Position numbers and translations under genes: made by a program. 64,000 bases of DNA, taken from Trileptium ribeirensis (Eukaryota; Nematoda; Enoplea; Enoplida; Thoracostomopsidae). Each line of letters begins with the position of its first letter. Position 1 is the first letter of the stretch. Shown in pieces: positions 12,258-24,385 of the stretch. Location of the stretch: assembly GCA_030248225.1 (NCBI GenBank), contig JASANE010024711.1, forward strand, positions 16,605-80,604. The letters run 5' to 3'. The notes under the pieces are model-generated. The model saw nothing but the letters and a program-made list of their open reading frames with translations, was not told the DNA's origin and searched no databases.

Positions 12258-12775
12258 ATCAATTTGAAATTGGAGTTAACTAAACTTTACTATTCAGGTT
12301 CCGTGAAATATTTAGTTATGACATTCTACTTTCAACAAATTTCAAGCAAGAGTGTACACATAATTAATTATAAAAAAGCAGGTTTTGGAGCCACCAAATA
12401 TGAGGTGAGACTACCTCATGGCACCTTTGAACAGAGCCGGCGTTAGGGCCCCCAGTATTAACCCAATTGGGGAAACTCAAATGTTTGCACTAACATACCA
12501 AAAGCGCTGTCGTGTATAGCTTTTATAGACAATCGATGCAAAGAAGACAATAGGCACGTGTGCGTCGCATTTTGTTCTGTCTAGCTTTATATTTCAATTA
12601 TTAAATTTTCATTTTATGTCATGGTTAACAGAGTAAAAATAAATTATTGGTTTATATTTAATTATGTTACTAAATAAATTTATTCACGATAACTAAGAGC
12701 TTAGCTTCCGCATTCTCTCGGTACTAGCTAATACGTTTGCGACAATCGGTTGTAGTAACACACATGTTCGCAGAT
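12258..12775. other. Putative upstream region of Mpv17-like copy 2
   Basis: AT-rich stretch directly 5' of the ATG at 12257. It should contain the promoter, but I see no convincing TATA box or other site. Confidence 0.35.
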
Positions 12776-13280
12776 TATGAATGATGGCTTACATGCTGAC
12801 GCTCTTAGGTCTCAGGGAGTAGCCGGGGTTGGCGAGCGAAAAAAGATGTCATCTCAGGGGTAGAGGCGTCCTAGTGGGAGGTTCTCCAGGAGGTGCTGCT
12901 TACTGATGACCCTATTTTACTTCAGTTTTTGCAAATATTCATGCTCTTTTTGCCGATTTTTGTTAAAATATTCCGTACGCGGGTGAGGGTGGGGTGCGTA
13001 GCATCAAGGGGGGTTAGGGTGGTACCTGGAGGGGTAGACCAGGGCTTCGGGGAAGGGGGTAGGTCAAGGACTAGGGGAGAGGGGAGTCTGCGGCTTCAGT
13101 CCGGTAGGCCTCTGCACCCCTACTACGGCATGTATGGGCCTACGTTGCCGGAGGCTCGACGGCTCGGCTAACCCTCCTAACAGGTCGTCCAACCCCTCCT
13201 CCGACGACGTCCAAGGCGCCGAAGGCATAAGAGACCGAAGGCGTCCCACAAAGGGCCCGGTCACGGGCATGCAGGGTCAG
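12776..13280. repeat. GC-rich dispersed segment
   Basis: Two GC-rich blocks flank an AT-rich centre containing TTTTTGCCGATTTTTG. The same arrangement is seen at 13.63-14.09 kb and 21.6-22.09 kb (TTTTGCCAATTT-type centres). It also shares GTCTCAGGG..GTAG with other copies. Likely copies of one non-autonomous element; ORFs across it on both strands are by-products of high GC. Confidence 0.5.
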
Positions 13281-13629
13281 TACACACTGTCTGTATATAC
13301 CGAAAATAATAGTGATATATATATTTTATGTGTGAGAAAGACCTATAATTTTACAGCTGGACTCGACTGTTACTTAGCCATGTCAGCTCCGGTCGGCTGT
13401 TGATGCAACCAGGATCAGTTCGGCTAAACTTTTTCGATGGCGAGTTAAGATCGGCTGTCTGGCTTCAAATAGAAGTTTACAATCCATCAATATTACAGAA
13501 GTAAAACACAAACCGAAAAATGAACCTTATAACTTCTTATAATGAACTTATGACTTATAACGAAATCTTTGCTGTTGGCTTGCTTTTAGCGTTATACCAT
13601 ATAAGATCACGATATATACTAGGTATCAC

Positions 13630-14090
13630 AAGCTAGCGGAAATCGGCAGGAGGGTTCATCTCGGGAAGGGGGAAGGTTGCTCGAGGCCCTTGACGAGGGC
13701 ATCGGTGCCCTAGGAGGAGTCTACCAAGGGGTGCTGAAAAAGTTGACGACCTCCCCGACCTCCGTTATTTTACCAAATTTTATTAATTTTACCTATACTT
13801 TGCCAACTTCCACGTTGGTTTTGCCAATTTTGAAGTCATCCAAAGAGAGGGTGCTGAAAAAAGTTCACCAACTGATTTATTTTGCCAATTGCTACCAAGT
13901 TCACCCAATTTTGCTAAAAGATTTCGCGCCGCGGGGGTTGTAGTTTTGGTGGAGGGAAGGTGCAACGCCATCGGGGGGTGGTATAGCGTTACCGTCTGTG
14001 CAGCAGACTTGGGCCTCAAGGGAGTCCGAGGTCTCAGAGTGGGCGGCAATTCCCCACAACCATTGCTCCGGTATGTATGGCGGTATACTG
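13630..14090. repeat. GC-rich dispersed segment with TGCCAATTTT-rich centre
   Basis: Same organisation as 12776-13280: GC-rich edges and a centre with repeated TTTTGCCAATT and TTACCAAATTTT strings. A copy of GGTGCTGAAAAA occurs twice inside (about 13731 and 13850). No conserved coding sequence. Confidence 0.45.
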
Positions 14091-14253
14091 TGCTATACAT
14101 CAGTTCTTGTTTTGTATTAGGATTTATCAGTAAACTATTTGATGGCAGTGCTAACAAATGGTTGTCACTGTGTCCAAAGCTTCATCATTATAATTTATAT
14201 CATAATCTGACCTTGAATCTAAAGCGTATCTCGTGACCTGTAAAAGAATAATA

Positions 14254-15264
14254 CAAGGTAAACAGTAGATTACGATGTAAACTTGTAAAATGCATATGTT
14301 TATTCATGTAAAATTATGGAACAAGGTTTCAAAATTTAGGGTTCACTAAGAGGTTCGAAATACGTTTAATACTAAAATATCACTGCCAAACAAGTTTTAA
14401 GTTACAAAAACATATGCCGCCTACCAAAGTATTGGGGAAAGTAAGTTTTATATCGCAGGGTATTCTCCAGAGTTTAACAAGTCGACTTGGTTTTCAAAAC
14501 ATATATTTCTATACCAATACAAGATATAATAATAATGCAACATAGTTACCATGATGCAGTATGCAGCAATTATCTGTTAATGAGGCATATATACAATGGC
14601 TCTGCAATATAATTATGGCTCTGCAATAGTGTTGAGCAGCATCAAAGTTTGAAGGCAAAATGCGCCGGCATGCGGTGAGCCGGCCGACGATTTAACAGCG
14701 GGACAAAGACTCGGCAAAACGGCCGCCCGTTGTGGCAACGACCTGCCAGCAGTTTTACGGCTGGCCGGGGCATAAAGGCCGGCCGACGACTCAGTAACCG
14801 GTTGGCGGCTTAAAGGCCGGCTGAATGCTAAGCTCTTCTGCGACGGCGTGATAATGTTGGTGCGACCGGCCGCCGGCTTTCACGGCGATTGACCAAAATT
14901 TCACTGCATCGGCTTAAACTAATATTAAAAATTGCCATGTTTTAATATATTAAACCCTGTAACCCGAACCACTGCCATTTTGTTTTATGTTCCTACATAT
15001 AACAAAACCCTAAGCATCACCAATATACTGTTAGTCGCATAAGTTTTTGTGCTCATTGTAATTCGATTAGAGTTGTGCAAAAAACTTATGTGGCAGTGTC
15101 ATTTAGCATTAAAACGTATTTCGAAACTGATGTATGTCGTTAAAACGTATTTCAAAACTTATGCAACATTATCATAAATACGTTTCACGTTAAAAACAAG
15201 GTTTCATAATTTTTCGTGAATAAACATATACATTTTACATGTTACATCGCAGCATTGTCACTTT
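14254..15264. mobile_element. ~1-kb MITE with ~65-bp imperfect terminal inverted repeats
   Basis: The left end (CAAGGTAAACAGTAGATTAC, then AAAATGCATATGTTTATTCA) is matched in inverted orientation at 15200-15264 (ATTTTACATGTTACATCGCA, then GCATTGTCACTTTA). The same ends bound the element at 52207-53147, so this is a second copy of that family. It has no transposase; the middle holds a GC-rich block rich in GGCCGGC. The TA beside each end suggests a Tc1/mariner-like target, but this is inference. Confidence 0.75.
14640..14930. repeat. GC-rich core with repeated GGCCGGC palindromes
   Basis: Within the MITE, at least four short units carry GCCGGC or GGCCGGC next to CGAC or GGCTT, in sharp contrast to the AT-rich flanks. 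It is absent from the relative at 52.2-53.1 kb as far as I can see, so it may be a secondary acquisition. Confidence 0.5.
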
Positions 15265-16785
15265 ATATTTAATATATATTTAGGAGTAATACACTCTATT
15301 TTCATTTTCTTTAAAAAGTAGGGTAAATCTGTAGAATTTATTAGAAGTATTTGAATTTAGGAGGGTAAATCAGTAGTTTCACAATGATTAAATTTTGCCA
15401 TACAGTTGGGAGAGTCACAGAAATTTAAGGAAGCAAAAACTGTAGAAATTGGTTCATTTTATTAATTCTTTCAAGCAAGATGCCTTGTATCTCTGTGGCA
15501 GAGTAAAAAAAGACTTCTCAGCGCTAGCAGTGAAAAGTACTGGCATTTTAAATACATTCTGGTCATGCATCTAAAGCACAAAAACGCCTTAACCATAGTA
15601 AAAATACAACTGCCAGTTTTAAATCCCCGAACACCGCCGGTCCCATCACTCCTCTTCCAAAAATTTACTCATCTCTCACTCAAATTGAAAATGCCCTCGG
15701 TAGCATTAAAGCCCTAAAACAAAATGACTTCTTCCAAAAACGCTATTACGCTTCCTTGCTTAGCCCACATGCAACAAAATGGTGGTATCGAGTGCCGAGA
15801 GCGTCCTCTAGAATTATGACAGAATGCGTTCATGATTTTAGCCGCAATTTTTTTCAATTTAGCCAAAATATTTTTTCAATAAAAGACGCTACAATATATT
15901 TTATTTGGGACTGGAGAATAACTATGGAGAATTGACGACACAAGACATTGTTCTAATTTAGCTCACAGTTAATGAAAAAATATATTACCAGCCGCAGCAA
16001 TCTGCTGGTGAACTGCTTTTTGCGGCTCGAAAGCTGTTTAGGTTGAAAGAATTTGAAATCAAAGTTCTTATGATTTTATTGTAACTAAACTTTAACAACC
16101 ACATATATCTATATAGTCAGTAGTCGGAAAAGCGTTAAAACGGCGGCAACGTCAAATCATCAGCACCTTCTATGCCGTTATAATAATTATAATGTAAAAC
16201 TACTTGCAGGCAATAATATTACACAAGAGAGGACACCATTATCAAACTCAGCGAGCATTATATTGTTGCTACAATACCAACTAGCTGCTTTTGACGCAGC
16301 AATAGTTAGACCGCTCTGCGGTTGTGCAACACAAGCCAATATTATTGTAGCAACAATATTTTTGCTTCTGCTATTGAAAGTGCAATAAAAGCCAATGCTT
16401 TTGTAGCAGCAAAATTTTAGCTTGTGCTATTGAGTGCACTATGTTTGCAATAACATAATGTCATGACAATATTGTTTTCTTGCAACATGGTCGGTGCAAT
16501 ACCTTATGGTGTGCAATTCGTGCACGCACTTCTCTGTGAATGACGCATTAAGCAGGTGATGCCGAAATGGCAGTAGAGCGCTGCGCAAGTGCTACATTTT
16601 GTACGAAATCGTGGAGGTATCAAATCTGCCACAGCGTATCTGGATGTTAGCTCTCAAACGATACAACATATTTTCAAATAAAAGCTTGCGCAAGATTTCC
16701 GCAATAAACCGATCAGCGTGTTGTCTGCCTACAATATAACAGCAGCCTGCTAGGCCGAGATGTTTCACAGTTAGCTCATTCAACT
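15265..16785. other. Non-coding stretch with degenerate TTGTAGCAACAAT repeats
   Basis: No gene recognised. At 16260-16510 there are degenerate repeats of TTGTAGCA(A/G)CAA and GTGCAATA strings, some inverted relative to each other. Confidence 0.4.
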
Positions 16786-16787
16786 CG

Positions 16788-18350
16788 CGAGTGAAGCGAG
16801 TGAGTGGAACGAGAATTTTCTATTTTGGCTCTGGAGGGGTGTGGAGGAGGTCCTGTCTGTGTGTATGTCTGTCTGTGTGTCGCACCTGGATCTCGATAAC
16901 GGTTGGGGGAATGTTGACGCACGATAGCTCATTCGAACCGCAATGGTCGATTTAGGTGTAGTGACGGAGCCCGATTTTTGAATTTTTTGCAGTGAGAAAA
17001 GTTATGGGGCAAAATGGCGTCATTTTGGCCCATTTTTCGGGCACCCCCTCCAGTTTTTCCGACTTTTCTCAATACGTACACAAGGTATCCGCAAACTAAT
17101 AGGCCTATTCCATGTAGCTTTACCAGGGCTTTCCAATGATATATAACAAGTTTTTCAACTATATACTTCCCAATCTGGAGTCTATAAGATTATAGTTGGC
17201 GCCAAATTTCATATTTGTTGAAAAGCGTGGGAAATGCACCTAAATGTGTGTTTTTTTTGTTGCTTTTAGGGGGCCTTATATGGGGTTTTCTGGGCAGATG
17301 AACTCATTGCAAGTGTTAAAAATATTGTTGGGCAAATATTTTATACACTTCTGCTTCATACTTGGCATAAAAATGACGTGTTCGAAATGTTTGGTGACAA
17401 GTCGTGGGAAAAGCACCTGAATGTGTGTTTATTGTTGGTTTTATGTCGGATATGGGGTTTTCTGGGCCGACAAGCTCATTGCGAGTGTCAAGAATATCGT
17501 GTGGCAAATATTTTTCACACTTCTGCTTCGGGGGATTGTTCTCAACACTCGAATTCTGGCTCGCAAGCGAGCTTCAATAGTTCGGATTCGAGTGGAACGA
17601 TAAATTTCAATTCTGGCTTTGGAGGGGGGTTGAGGACGTCCTGTCTGTGTGTGTGTCTGTCGCACCTGGATCTCGATAACGGTTGGGCGAATTTTGATGC
17701 AAGATAGCTCATTCGAACCGCAATGATCGATTTATGTGTAGTGACTGAGCCCGATTTTTGATTGTTTTCCGGTGGAAAAAGTATAGGGCGAAATGACGTC
17801 ATTTTGGTCCATTTTTCGGGCACCCCCCCCCCGAGTTTTAGCGAATTTTCTCAATAAGTAAACAAGGTATCCGCAAACTAATAGGCCTATTCCATGTAGC
17901 TTTACCAGGGCGTTCCGATGACATATAACACGTTTTTCAACTACTTCCCAATCTGGAGTCTATAAACTTATAGTTGGCGCCAAATTTTCACATTTGGTGA
18001 AAAGTCGTGGGACATGCACCTAAATGTGTTTTTTGTTGCTTTTAGTGTCTTATATAGGGTTTTATGGGCAGATAAACTCATTCCAAGTGTTAAAATATTG
18101 TTGAGCAAATATTTTTTAAACTTCTGGTTCATACTTGGCACAAAAAATGACGTTTTCGAAATTTTTGGTGAGAAGTCGTGGGAAAAGCACCTTAATGTGT
18201 GTTTATTGTTGGTTTTAGTGTCGGATATGGGGTTTTCTGGGCCGCCAAGCTCATTGCGAGCGTCAAAAATATTGTGTGGCAAATATTTTTCACACTTCTG
18301 CTTCGGGGGATTGTTCTCACCACTCGAATTCTGGCTCGCAAGCGAGCTTC
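16788..18350. repeat. Two tandem copies of a ~780-bp repeat
   Basis: The first copy is about 16788-17576, the second about 17577-18350; matching landmarks are offset by 788 bp at the start (GAGTGGAACGA at 16802 and 17590) and 775 bp at the end (CTCGCAAGCGAGCTTC). Each copy contains a further ~175-bp internal duplication (GGTTTTCTGGGC at about 17284 and 17457; about 18057 and 18231). ORFs of 60-113 aa occur on both strands but none is conserved as protein. GT-rich microsatellite runs lie near 16855 and 17641. Confidence 0.85.
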
Positions 18351-19880
18351 ACTAGTATATATACAAAATGATTTCGTTCAGCAAGCATCTTCGAGATAAT
18401 CGCAGTTCCCCAGTAAGAAAAGTTACATCTTTCTCGACTGTAAGGAACATAGCGTTTAACACTAGAGAAAGGCGTAATGTATAATGTTGGGCAATGCACA
18501 GCTCACTATTATGAATTCCATTATAGAATGGGAACTAAAAGAATAGGTGATCGACTGGTTAGAATCCTGGGCGTTCTAATGAACAGTGAACAAGTGGTCA
18601 CCGCCAACGTTCATTAATATTGGTATGCACTTGTTCTGCAACAAAATACATTTCTGTTAATATCTCGTTAATAAGGTAACTGATTATAACTACTAATTGA
18701 TACACACATTAACGCTTGGACACATGCGGTTGAGCGGCAATGCCGAAATATCTGGTTCCAATAGAAAAATCAAGAAGGTCTGCGTACTTGATGATAAACT
18801 GTTAGGAAAGTTTATACCTTTGTTTGTAGTAACACATTGCCGGTAAGTAGGTAGGTTCAATGTTTCAAAAGTTGGGCAGGTCTATTTGTGCAAGTTTTTG
18901 TAATGCAAGGGTTATTTCCTGTATATATACCTTATTTATATGCAGCCAATCCTAGCTACATATATAATAACAATGATTTGATTGAATACACGCTCTCAAT
19001 CAATCGGTTGAGCTTTACCAACATTGCGAGGTTCAGTAAAAACAAAATGTTAGCGCGTGTTCAGGTCTAATTTTCATAAGATACGAAGTTTAAATATTTA
19101 TGCCAAGTAACAGAGAACCGGTGAATTTGAACAAGCGCCATGTGTTGCCACGATTGTGGCCAGCGCATATCCTATGCGGACCATGATTATTGATACGTTC
19201 AATTTTTAAACATTGGATAACTCATATTATATGACATGTGATATTCTCTGCGTTATAAATGTCTTATTGCAATATTTCAATCAACATTTTGATTTGTTTA
19301 ACAGCACCAACATCTTTTTGTTTGAAGCTTATGTAATGTTTATTCATTTACTGGAAGGATGTCGAAGACGGTTTTCATCTATCAGGAAACTGTGGAAAGG
19401 GTGATGGAAATAAGAGAAATTGAGCAGCGTCTAGGTGACGTGGCAGATGAAATGATATTGGCCATGACATTTTTGAAGCGGATCATATAGCAAGCCTGAT
19501 CGTTGCAAAGTTAGTTGACCTCCAATCCTCAAAAGACACCAATTGTGTTGAAAAGGATTGGTTTAATGATATTGTTTGCGACGTATGTCAGCCTAGAAGT
19601 GGTAAGCATCATCCACGTTCTAAGAAGACGACAACTGTGCAAAGGCTACACTGAATGGACAAAATGTTAAGTTGATTTTGAAGTGAAAACATTCTAAAAC
19701 CGGAACCGCGTGCAAATACGCAACCACAGCTTGCATAGAAAATGCCTATGTTCAACTATATTTGGCGATACAGTTTTACGAATTTAGCGACAATTGAAAC
19801 AAAACTATATGCTACACAGAAATCTAATTAGAAATATTTAATATCAGCTGGGAATAAATTAAAAACTTTTTCTGACATTT
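18351..19880. other. Mostly unassigned stretch upstream of the piggyBac remnant
   Basis: No recognisable gene to about 19350. At 19358-19490 a short open frame (MSKTVFIYQETVERVMEIRE...) has coding-like character but matches nothing I know; it may be a lost N-terminal part of the adjoining transposase. Confidence 0.35.
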
Positions 19881-19889
19881 TTGGAAATG

Positions 19890-20920
19890 GATTTTGCATT
19901 AACAACAGCTGTTTGTGTTGGTCAAGAGACAAAGACGTCGGAGTGCAGCTCGTTTCATCCAAAATTTCTCAAAACCCTTTCAAAGAAATTCAGAAAAATT
20001 TTAATAGTTTTATTTGGCGAACAATGACTTTAAAAACTGATAACAAGTTGTGTAAAATACGACATTTCCTTATCGTTATGAATATAAATCTCATATAGTT
20101 TAAGGTTTTAGCAGAAAATCTTTCTTTGGATGAACCAATAGTTCCATTCTATGGCCCCATGTGACCAAAGATGTACATAAAGGATAAACCTGTTAGACTT
20201 GGCATGAAAATTCTGTTGACATCCTGAACAGGTCATCCTTTCACATTTCAAGCAACTCTTAACCGTAACGAAGCAGGAGAATCTCTTTGGTGTTGGTGAT
20301 AGGATTATTTGGAAATTGACTGATGTCCATGAAAACTAGATTGAACATTCGCTACACTATGAAAGTTTATTAACGTCTACAAAGTTATGCCGGAAAACAT
20401 TGAAAGCGGATTTCAAATTACCAGAACAGAAGTAATGAATCGTCGTCAAAAATTCCCCATTGCTGACCCCATAGAATGCTGAACGTGGTGACGTAGAATA
20501 TTTTACAGATGTAAAAGTTGTGGTCTACTAGTAGAGTGATAGTAAGCAAGTCAGCGCTGTTAGCAACAATGATTCCGTTGATATACAATGGCTACTGAAA
20601 AGCTGAATACCAAAACACAAACGGGACTTTGTTAGTATTTCGCAACTAAACGTAGTTGCATCATGCAATAAATCTTGCGAATTTTCTAAAAACAGCTATA
20701 CACTGTTCTTGGTCTGCAGCTTGGAGCCAAAATGATCTACTTACAATTTTACAGATACGTTGTGCAAACAATAATCATTCGGACGCCTTATTTCAAAAAG
20801 TTAAGTCCAATCCACACGTTGATGTTTTGAGAAGGGTCAAGCTTGAACATCATGATCAACCGGCTATAAAAGAGAGACGTCGTCATTACTGCGAAGGAAA
20901 TACTATATACCTACTTAATA
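19890..20920 (+). pseudogene. Decayed piggyBac-family transposase
   Basis: Pieces in piggyBac order: KEIQKNFNSFIW...DNKLCKIRHFL at 19979-20070 (family: RF..i...lhF.D....DKL.KIRp); LSLDEPIVPFYGPM at 20120-20162 (family: siDE.mvpFkGr), which holds the first catalytic Asp; YIKDKPVRLGMKI in the same frame after a TGA; FGVGDRIIWKLTDVH at about 20290-20330; RGDVEYFTDVKVVVY and VSNNDSVD near 20470-20580; and RRRHYC near 20875. The frames are broken by several stops and shifts, so it is not functional. piggyBac transposases cut and paste at TTAA; I could not find the terminal repeats or a TTAA duplication. Confidence 0.75.
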
Positions 20921-21119
20921 TAAGTTTCCTGTTTGCGACATGTTGCTTCATAGTAAGTGCTTTCAAGCTTATTATCGGATGTTACGCCTTATGGTGAATA
21001 AGCCGCTGTTCTATTGTGGAATGTTCGAACAATATACCATCAACATGAATAAACAATTTCATTAGTGCAGTGTAAAGTGCGTCTATTCGGTTCTTTCATA
21101 GTATGTTGGCCATTGTTTT

Positions 21120-21425
21120 CATACTATATGTTCAATTCAGTCTAATGTGTTAAAGGGGTGTGAGAGTGATAGAGTAAGACTTTGATGCTTTTGGCCTGTT
21201 AACACCAACTAAGAGCGTGATATTATTTTTAACTTCTTTACACACTCATAAAGGTGTGATATTAATTTTAGTCTTTTGATACACCCATAAAAGTGTAACA
21301 CTAATTTTTAGCTAATTCACACTCCCATAACATTGTGATCTTATTTTTAGCATATTCTCATACCCATAAGATGGTATTCTGTTCGACTTGTTGACGCACT
21401 CACAAGGCTTCTAAATGCTTCGTGT
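21120..21425. repeat. Degenerate ~60-bp tandem repeats
   Basis: Four to five units share a core GTGTGATATTAATTTTAG, then a T-rich run and (A)CACNCATAA. Unit starts lie near 21215, 21255, 21310 and 21355. Divergence is high, so boundaries are approximate. Confidence 0.5.
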
Positions 21426-21589
21426 AAATAGTTCTTAAATTCCCGAGTTCTCAAAACGGTGGGCCTGGTAACAAAGTTGCATAAAAAATGGTGATTAGTC
21501 AAGATAGATTATCCACAAACGACACCAATATATAGCAGTGAGGTCCTGTGCATCTTATTTTAATTACTTATATCTGAGGCCACCGCTTT

Positions 21590-22090
21590 TAATGGCACCG
21601 TTTGTTGCACACAATAGTCATACATACTCGAGGTCCTAGGTCTCAATGGGGTCAGCTGTGCAGGGGTTGCTAGGCATATTTTCGGGCCAAGGTAACCCTG
21701 AGGGGACAAAGTGTAATGCATGACATGCCGTTCTCGATATACTAAGCCTAAGCTTCCAGGCCCTAAATGAGACATACACTATACCGAAGTCGGGTGGGTT
21801 GCTGCCCCCGAACCCCCGGTCTAAACTGTTCTTATTTCTAATGATATAACGTATTGCTCCTCAGGGTTACCAGGACGATTTTCGATATAATTTTTGGGAC
21901 TCAAAATTTTTTCCGATTTCTTGGCAATTTTCTTCCATATTTTGTCATTTTCTCACGATTTTTGTCAATTTTTAGACGATTTTGCCAATTTCCCACCGAT
22001 TTTCGGCGATTTCAGCCAAAATAATTTCCCGTGCGCCTTTGGGTTGGGGAAGGGTGGTGCAAAGCCACAGTGAAGAGGTGGCGGTAAGAT
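21590..22090. repeat. GC-rich dispersed segment with GATTTTTG-rich centre
   Basis: A GC-rich left part (CTAGGTCTCAATGGGGTCAG; CCCCCGAACCCCC), then an AT-rich centre with several ATTTT(G)CCAATTT and CGATTTT strings, then a GC-rich right part. This mirrors 12776-13280 and 13630-14090. Confidence 0.5.
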
Positions 22091-24185
22091 TTAGGTTGTT
22101 ACAAAACGTTATCAAAATTAAATGTGAAAAAAATTTGATATAAAAGTTATTGCGAATGACGTCCTTACGTCAATGTGACATACCTCGTTGTTACGAATTC
22201 TTAACAGCTAATCAGCGACAAGCCGGCACAAAAAGTATTATGTCTTTTTTGGAAAATTCAATTCCATTTAATTTTGCACTCATAGACTTTGGTGAACTTC
22301 ATAAATACGGGTAACATATATTGCATTTATGCAGACCGATTATTATAGGGAAGAAATAAAACATACAAAAGCTCAAGTAGACAGTTTTGAATTCAACTAC
22401 ACAGGGACTAGAGAGTGAAGGACTATCAATGGAAAAAAACGCTGATTACGACATTTGCTTTCAATCTTTTTATTTAAAGCTTATTTTAAAACAAATAAAA
22501 ATGTTTACTAGTAACGATAGCATTTTTTCAAAATTTTACCACATTTCCTTGTACACAACAAATGTTACACTAGAAATTTGTTCATAAAATTGGGGTATGG
22601 ATAATGAATAAATACCAGCATTCCACTCAAGAACTCGTGGATAGGGCCACCGGTGATACCATGTAACATAAAACTTTGCTAGTAAACTATAACAGTGAAA
22701 AATCCTGACATGGGCATTGACGTTAGGATGTAGAGAAAAAATACGTTATAAATATAGCCCAAATCGATCATCTCAACTGAAGCGGGTCGACCTGGGTTGA
22801 GGTAGTTACAAATGTGTTATATACTGGGTGGTTTCAGCTGACTGGAGATGATTCTACTGCAACAGACGAGGTTCCATCTCAATGGAAGCGGTTCTAAAAC
22901 CCATGTTTTACCTAACCATAGACAATGAAGCTCCCCAACAGCTATCGAGCTGTCAGTAATCAGGTTATGCATTATCCGTAAAATCCGCCATGTTCCAAAA
23001 ATACTCGATGTTTAATACAAATTACGCTGTTATATTTTTACTGCCAAAACATGAGTTCATTGTAAAGCCACATATTTCTGTTGCCTCTGAATCAAGACTA
23101 AGTTTTTCTTAAAACTTGTAATAATTTTTACGCTGGAAAAATGCCTAAAATCCGGCGCCACAATATTCATCCAAATCGAAATCTAATCTGGATAGGTTCA
23201 AATAAGTTATTCAACCTTAACTTGACCAGGGTGGCAGTAAATTGTTGGTTTTGAAAACTTTGTTTCAGTTTTATTATAAACACAGTTCGATTCGTACAAA
23301 AACAATCTACAACCAGCGTTAAGTCTATTCTTAGAACTTAAGATATATACTATAAAATTTGTTCCAGGAATTAAAATATGTCCGAACTTCAAAGAATACA
23401 TAATATTTGAATATCAGAATCATGAGAAGGTTAGATACCTCTGCAGCCCTGAAAACTTGACACACATTCACCAATAACTACTCAATACCAAAAGTTTCCG
23501 ATAAATTTGAAGATAAATGATTTTTTCCTAAAGCTTTCGTTACCAACAATGCATCATTAGGAATCCAATAAATCCGGCATCAATTTGTCATGGTACTAAT
23601 AAAGATTTTCTGAACCACATCGACCATCTGAGCGAATACTAACAAACCTAATATTGAAGCGATGGAATACTGCCTGGCTTTCGGTATAACAAAAAACCGC
23701 ATTATATTCAACGATTTTCCCTGTTTTAATTGTGCTAACGGTGCTGTTAAACTTAAGAAGCCCTACGACGTGGATAATAATTTAGACTGAATGATACATT
23801 TGATATACATATACTAATATACATAAAATGCATACTAATCGTCATGAAGTTCTTGATATGCATCGCAAAATTCGTTAACACCAGTTTACGTTACAAAGAA
23901 GCTGTGTGAAACGTTTTTACGCAAAGTTTTTCCTAACAAATAAATTTATTATACACATATGTGTTATGCAACACAACTGGAGGCTCAACACGCTGCGCAA
24001 TCATGGTTGTGCAGTTATTTTTTACCCTAGTTCTCAGGTGCATTGAAGTGCAAACTAGTACTGTAGTAAATTTAAATAAACTGCGAGTCCTACAGGTTTG
24101 AAAATATATTAAAAATAAGTCAAAACCTAAGGTAAATCTGGCAAAATATTCTTTTGTTTCTAATTTAAATCCAAAAGACCTTGCA
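22091..24185. other. AT-rich stretch with nothing recognised
   Basis: No coding region, RNA gene or ordered repeat could be supported. The longest ORFs are below 70 aa and have no recognisable motif. Confidence 0.4.
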
Positions 24186-24385
24186 TATTGATAGGGAGGT
24201 GTAGTATCCCTCGGCGCGAGCGCCGACCCCCCCCTCACAGTGTCGGATCGCTCGACCCCCCCTGGCAGCGCAGCTACCCCCTTCCCTTCTGGCTGATCAC
24301 TTTCCGGGTTTGCCGAAGGTCAAACACTTAGGAGCCGTCTACCCCTGAGACCTTGGACCTTGAGCATGTATGTCAAAGGACATTG
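24186..24385. repeat. GC-rich dispersed segment
   Basis: Contains CGGCGCGAGCGCCG and CTACCCCTGAGACCTTGGAC, the latter related in reverse complement to GGTCTCAGGG..GTAG in the 12.8-kb copy. The right end CCTTGAGCATGTATGT is shared with the 3.15-3.38 kb copy. Confidence 0.45.
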
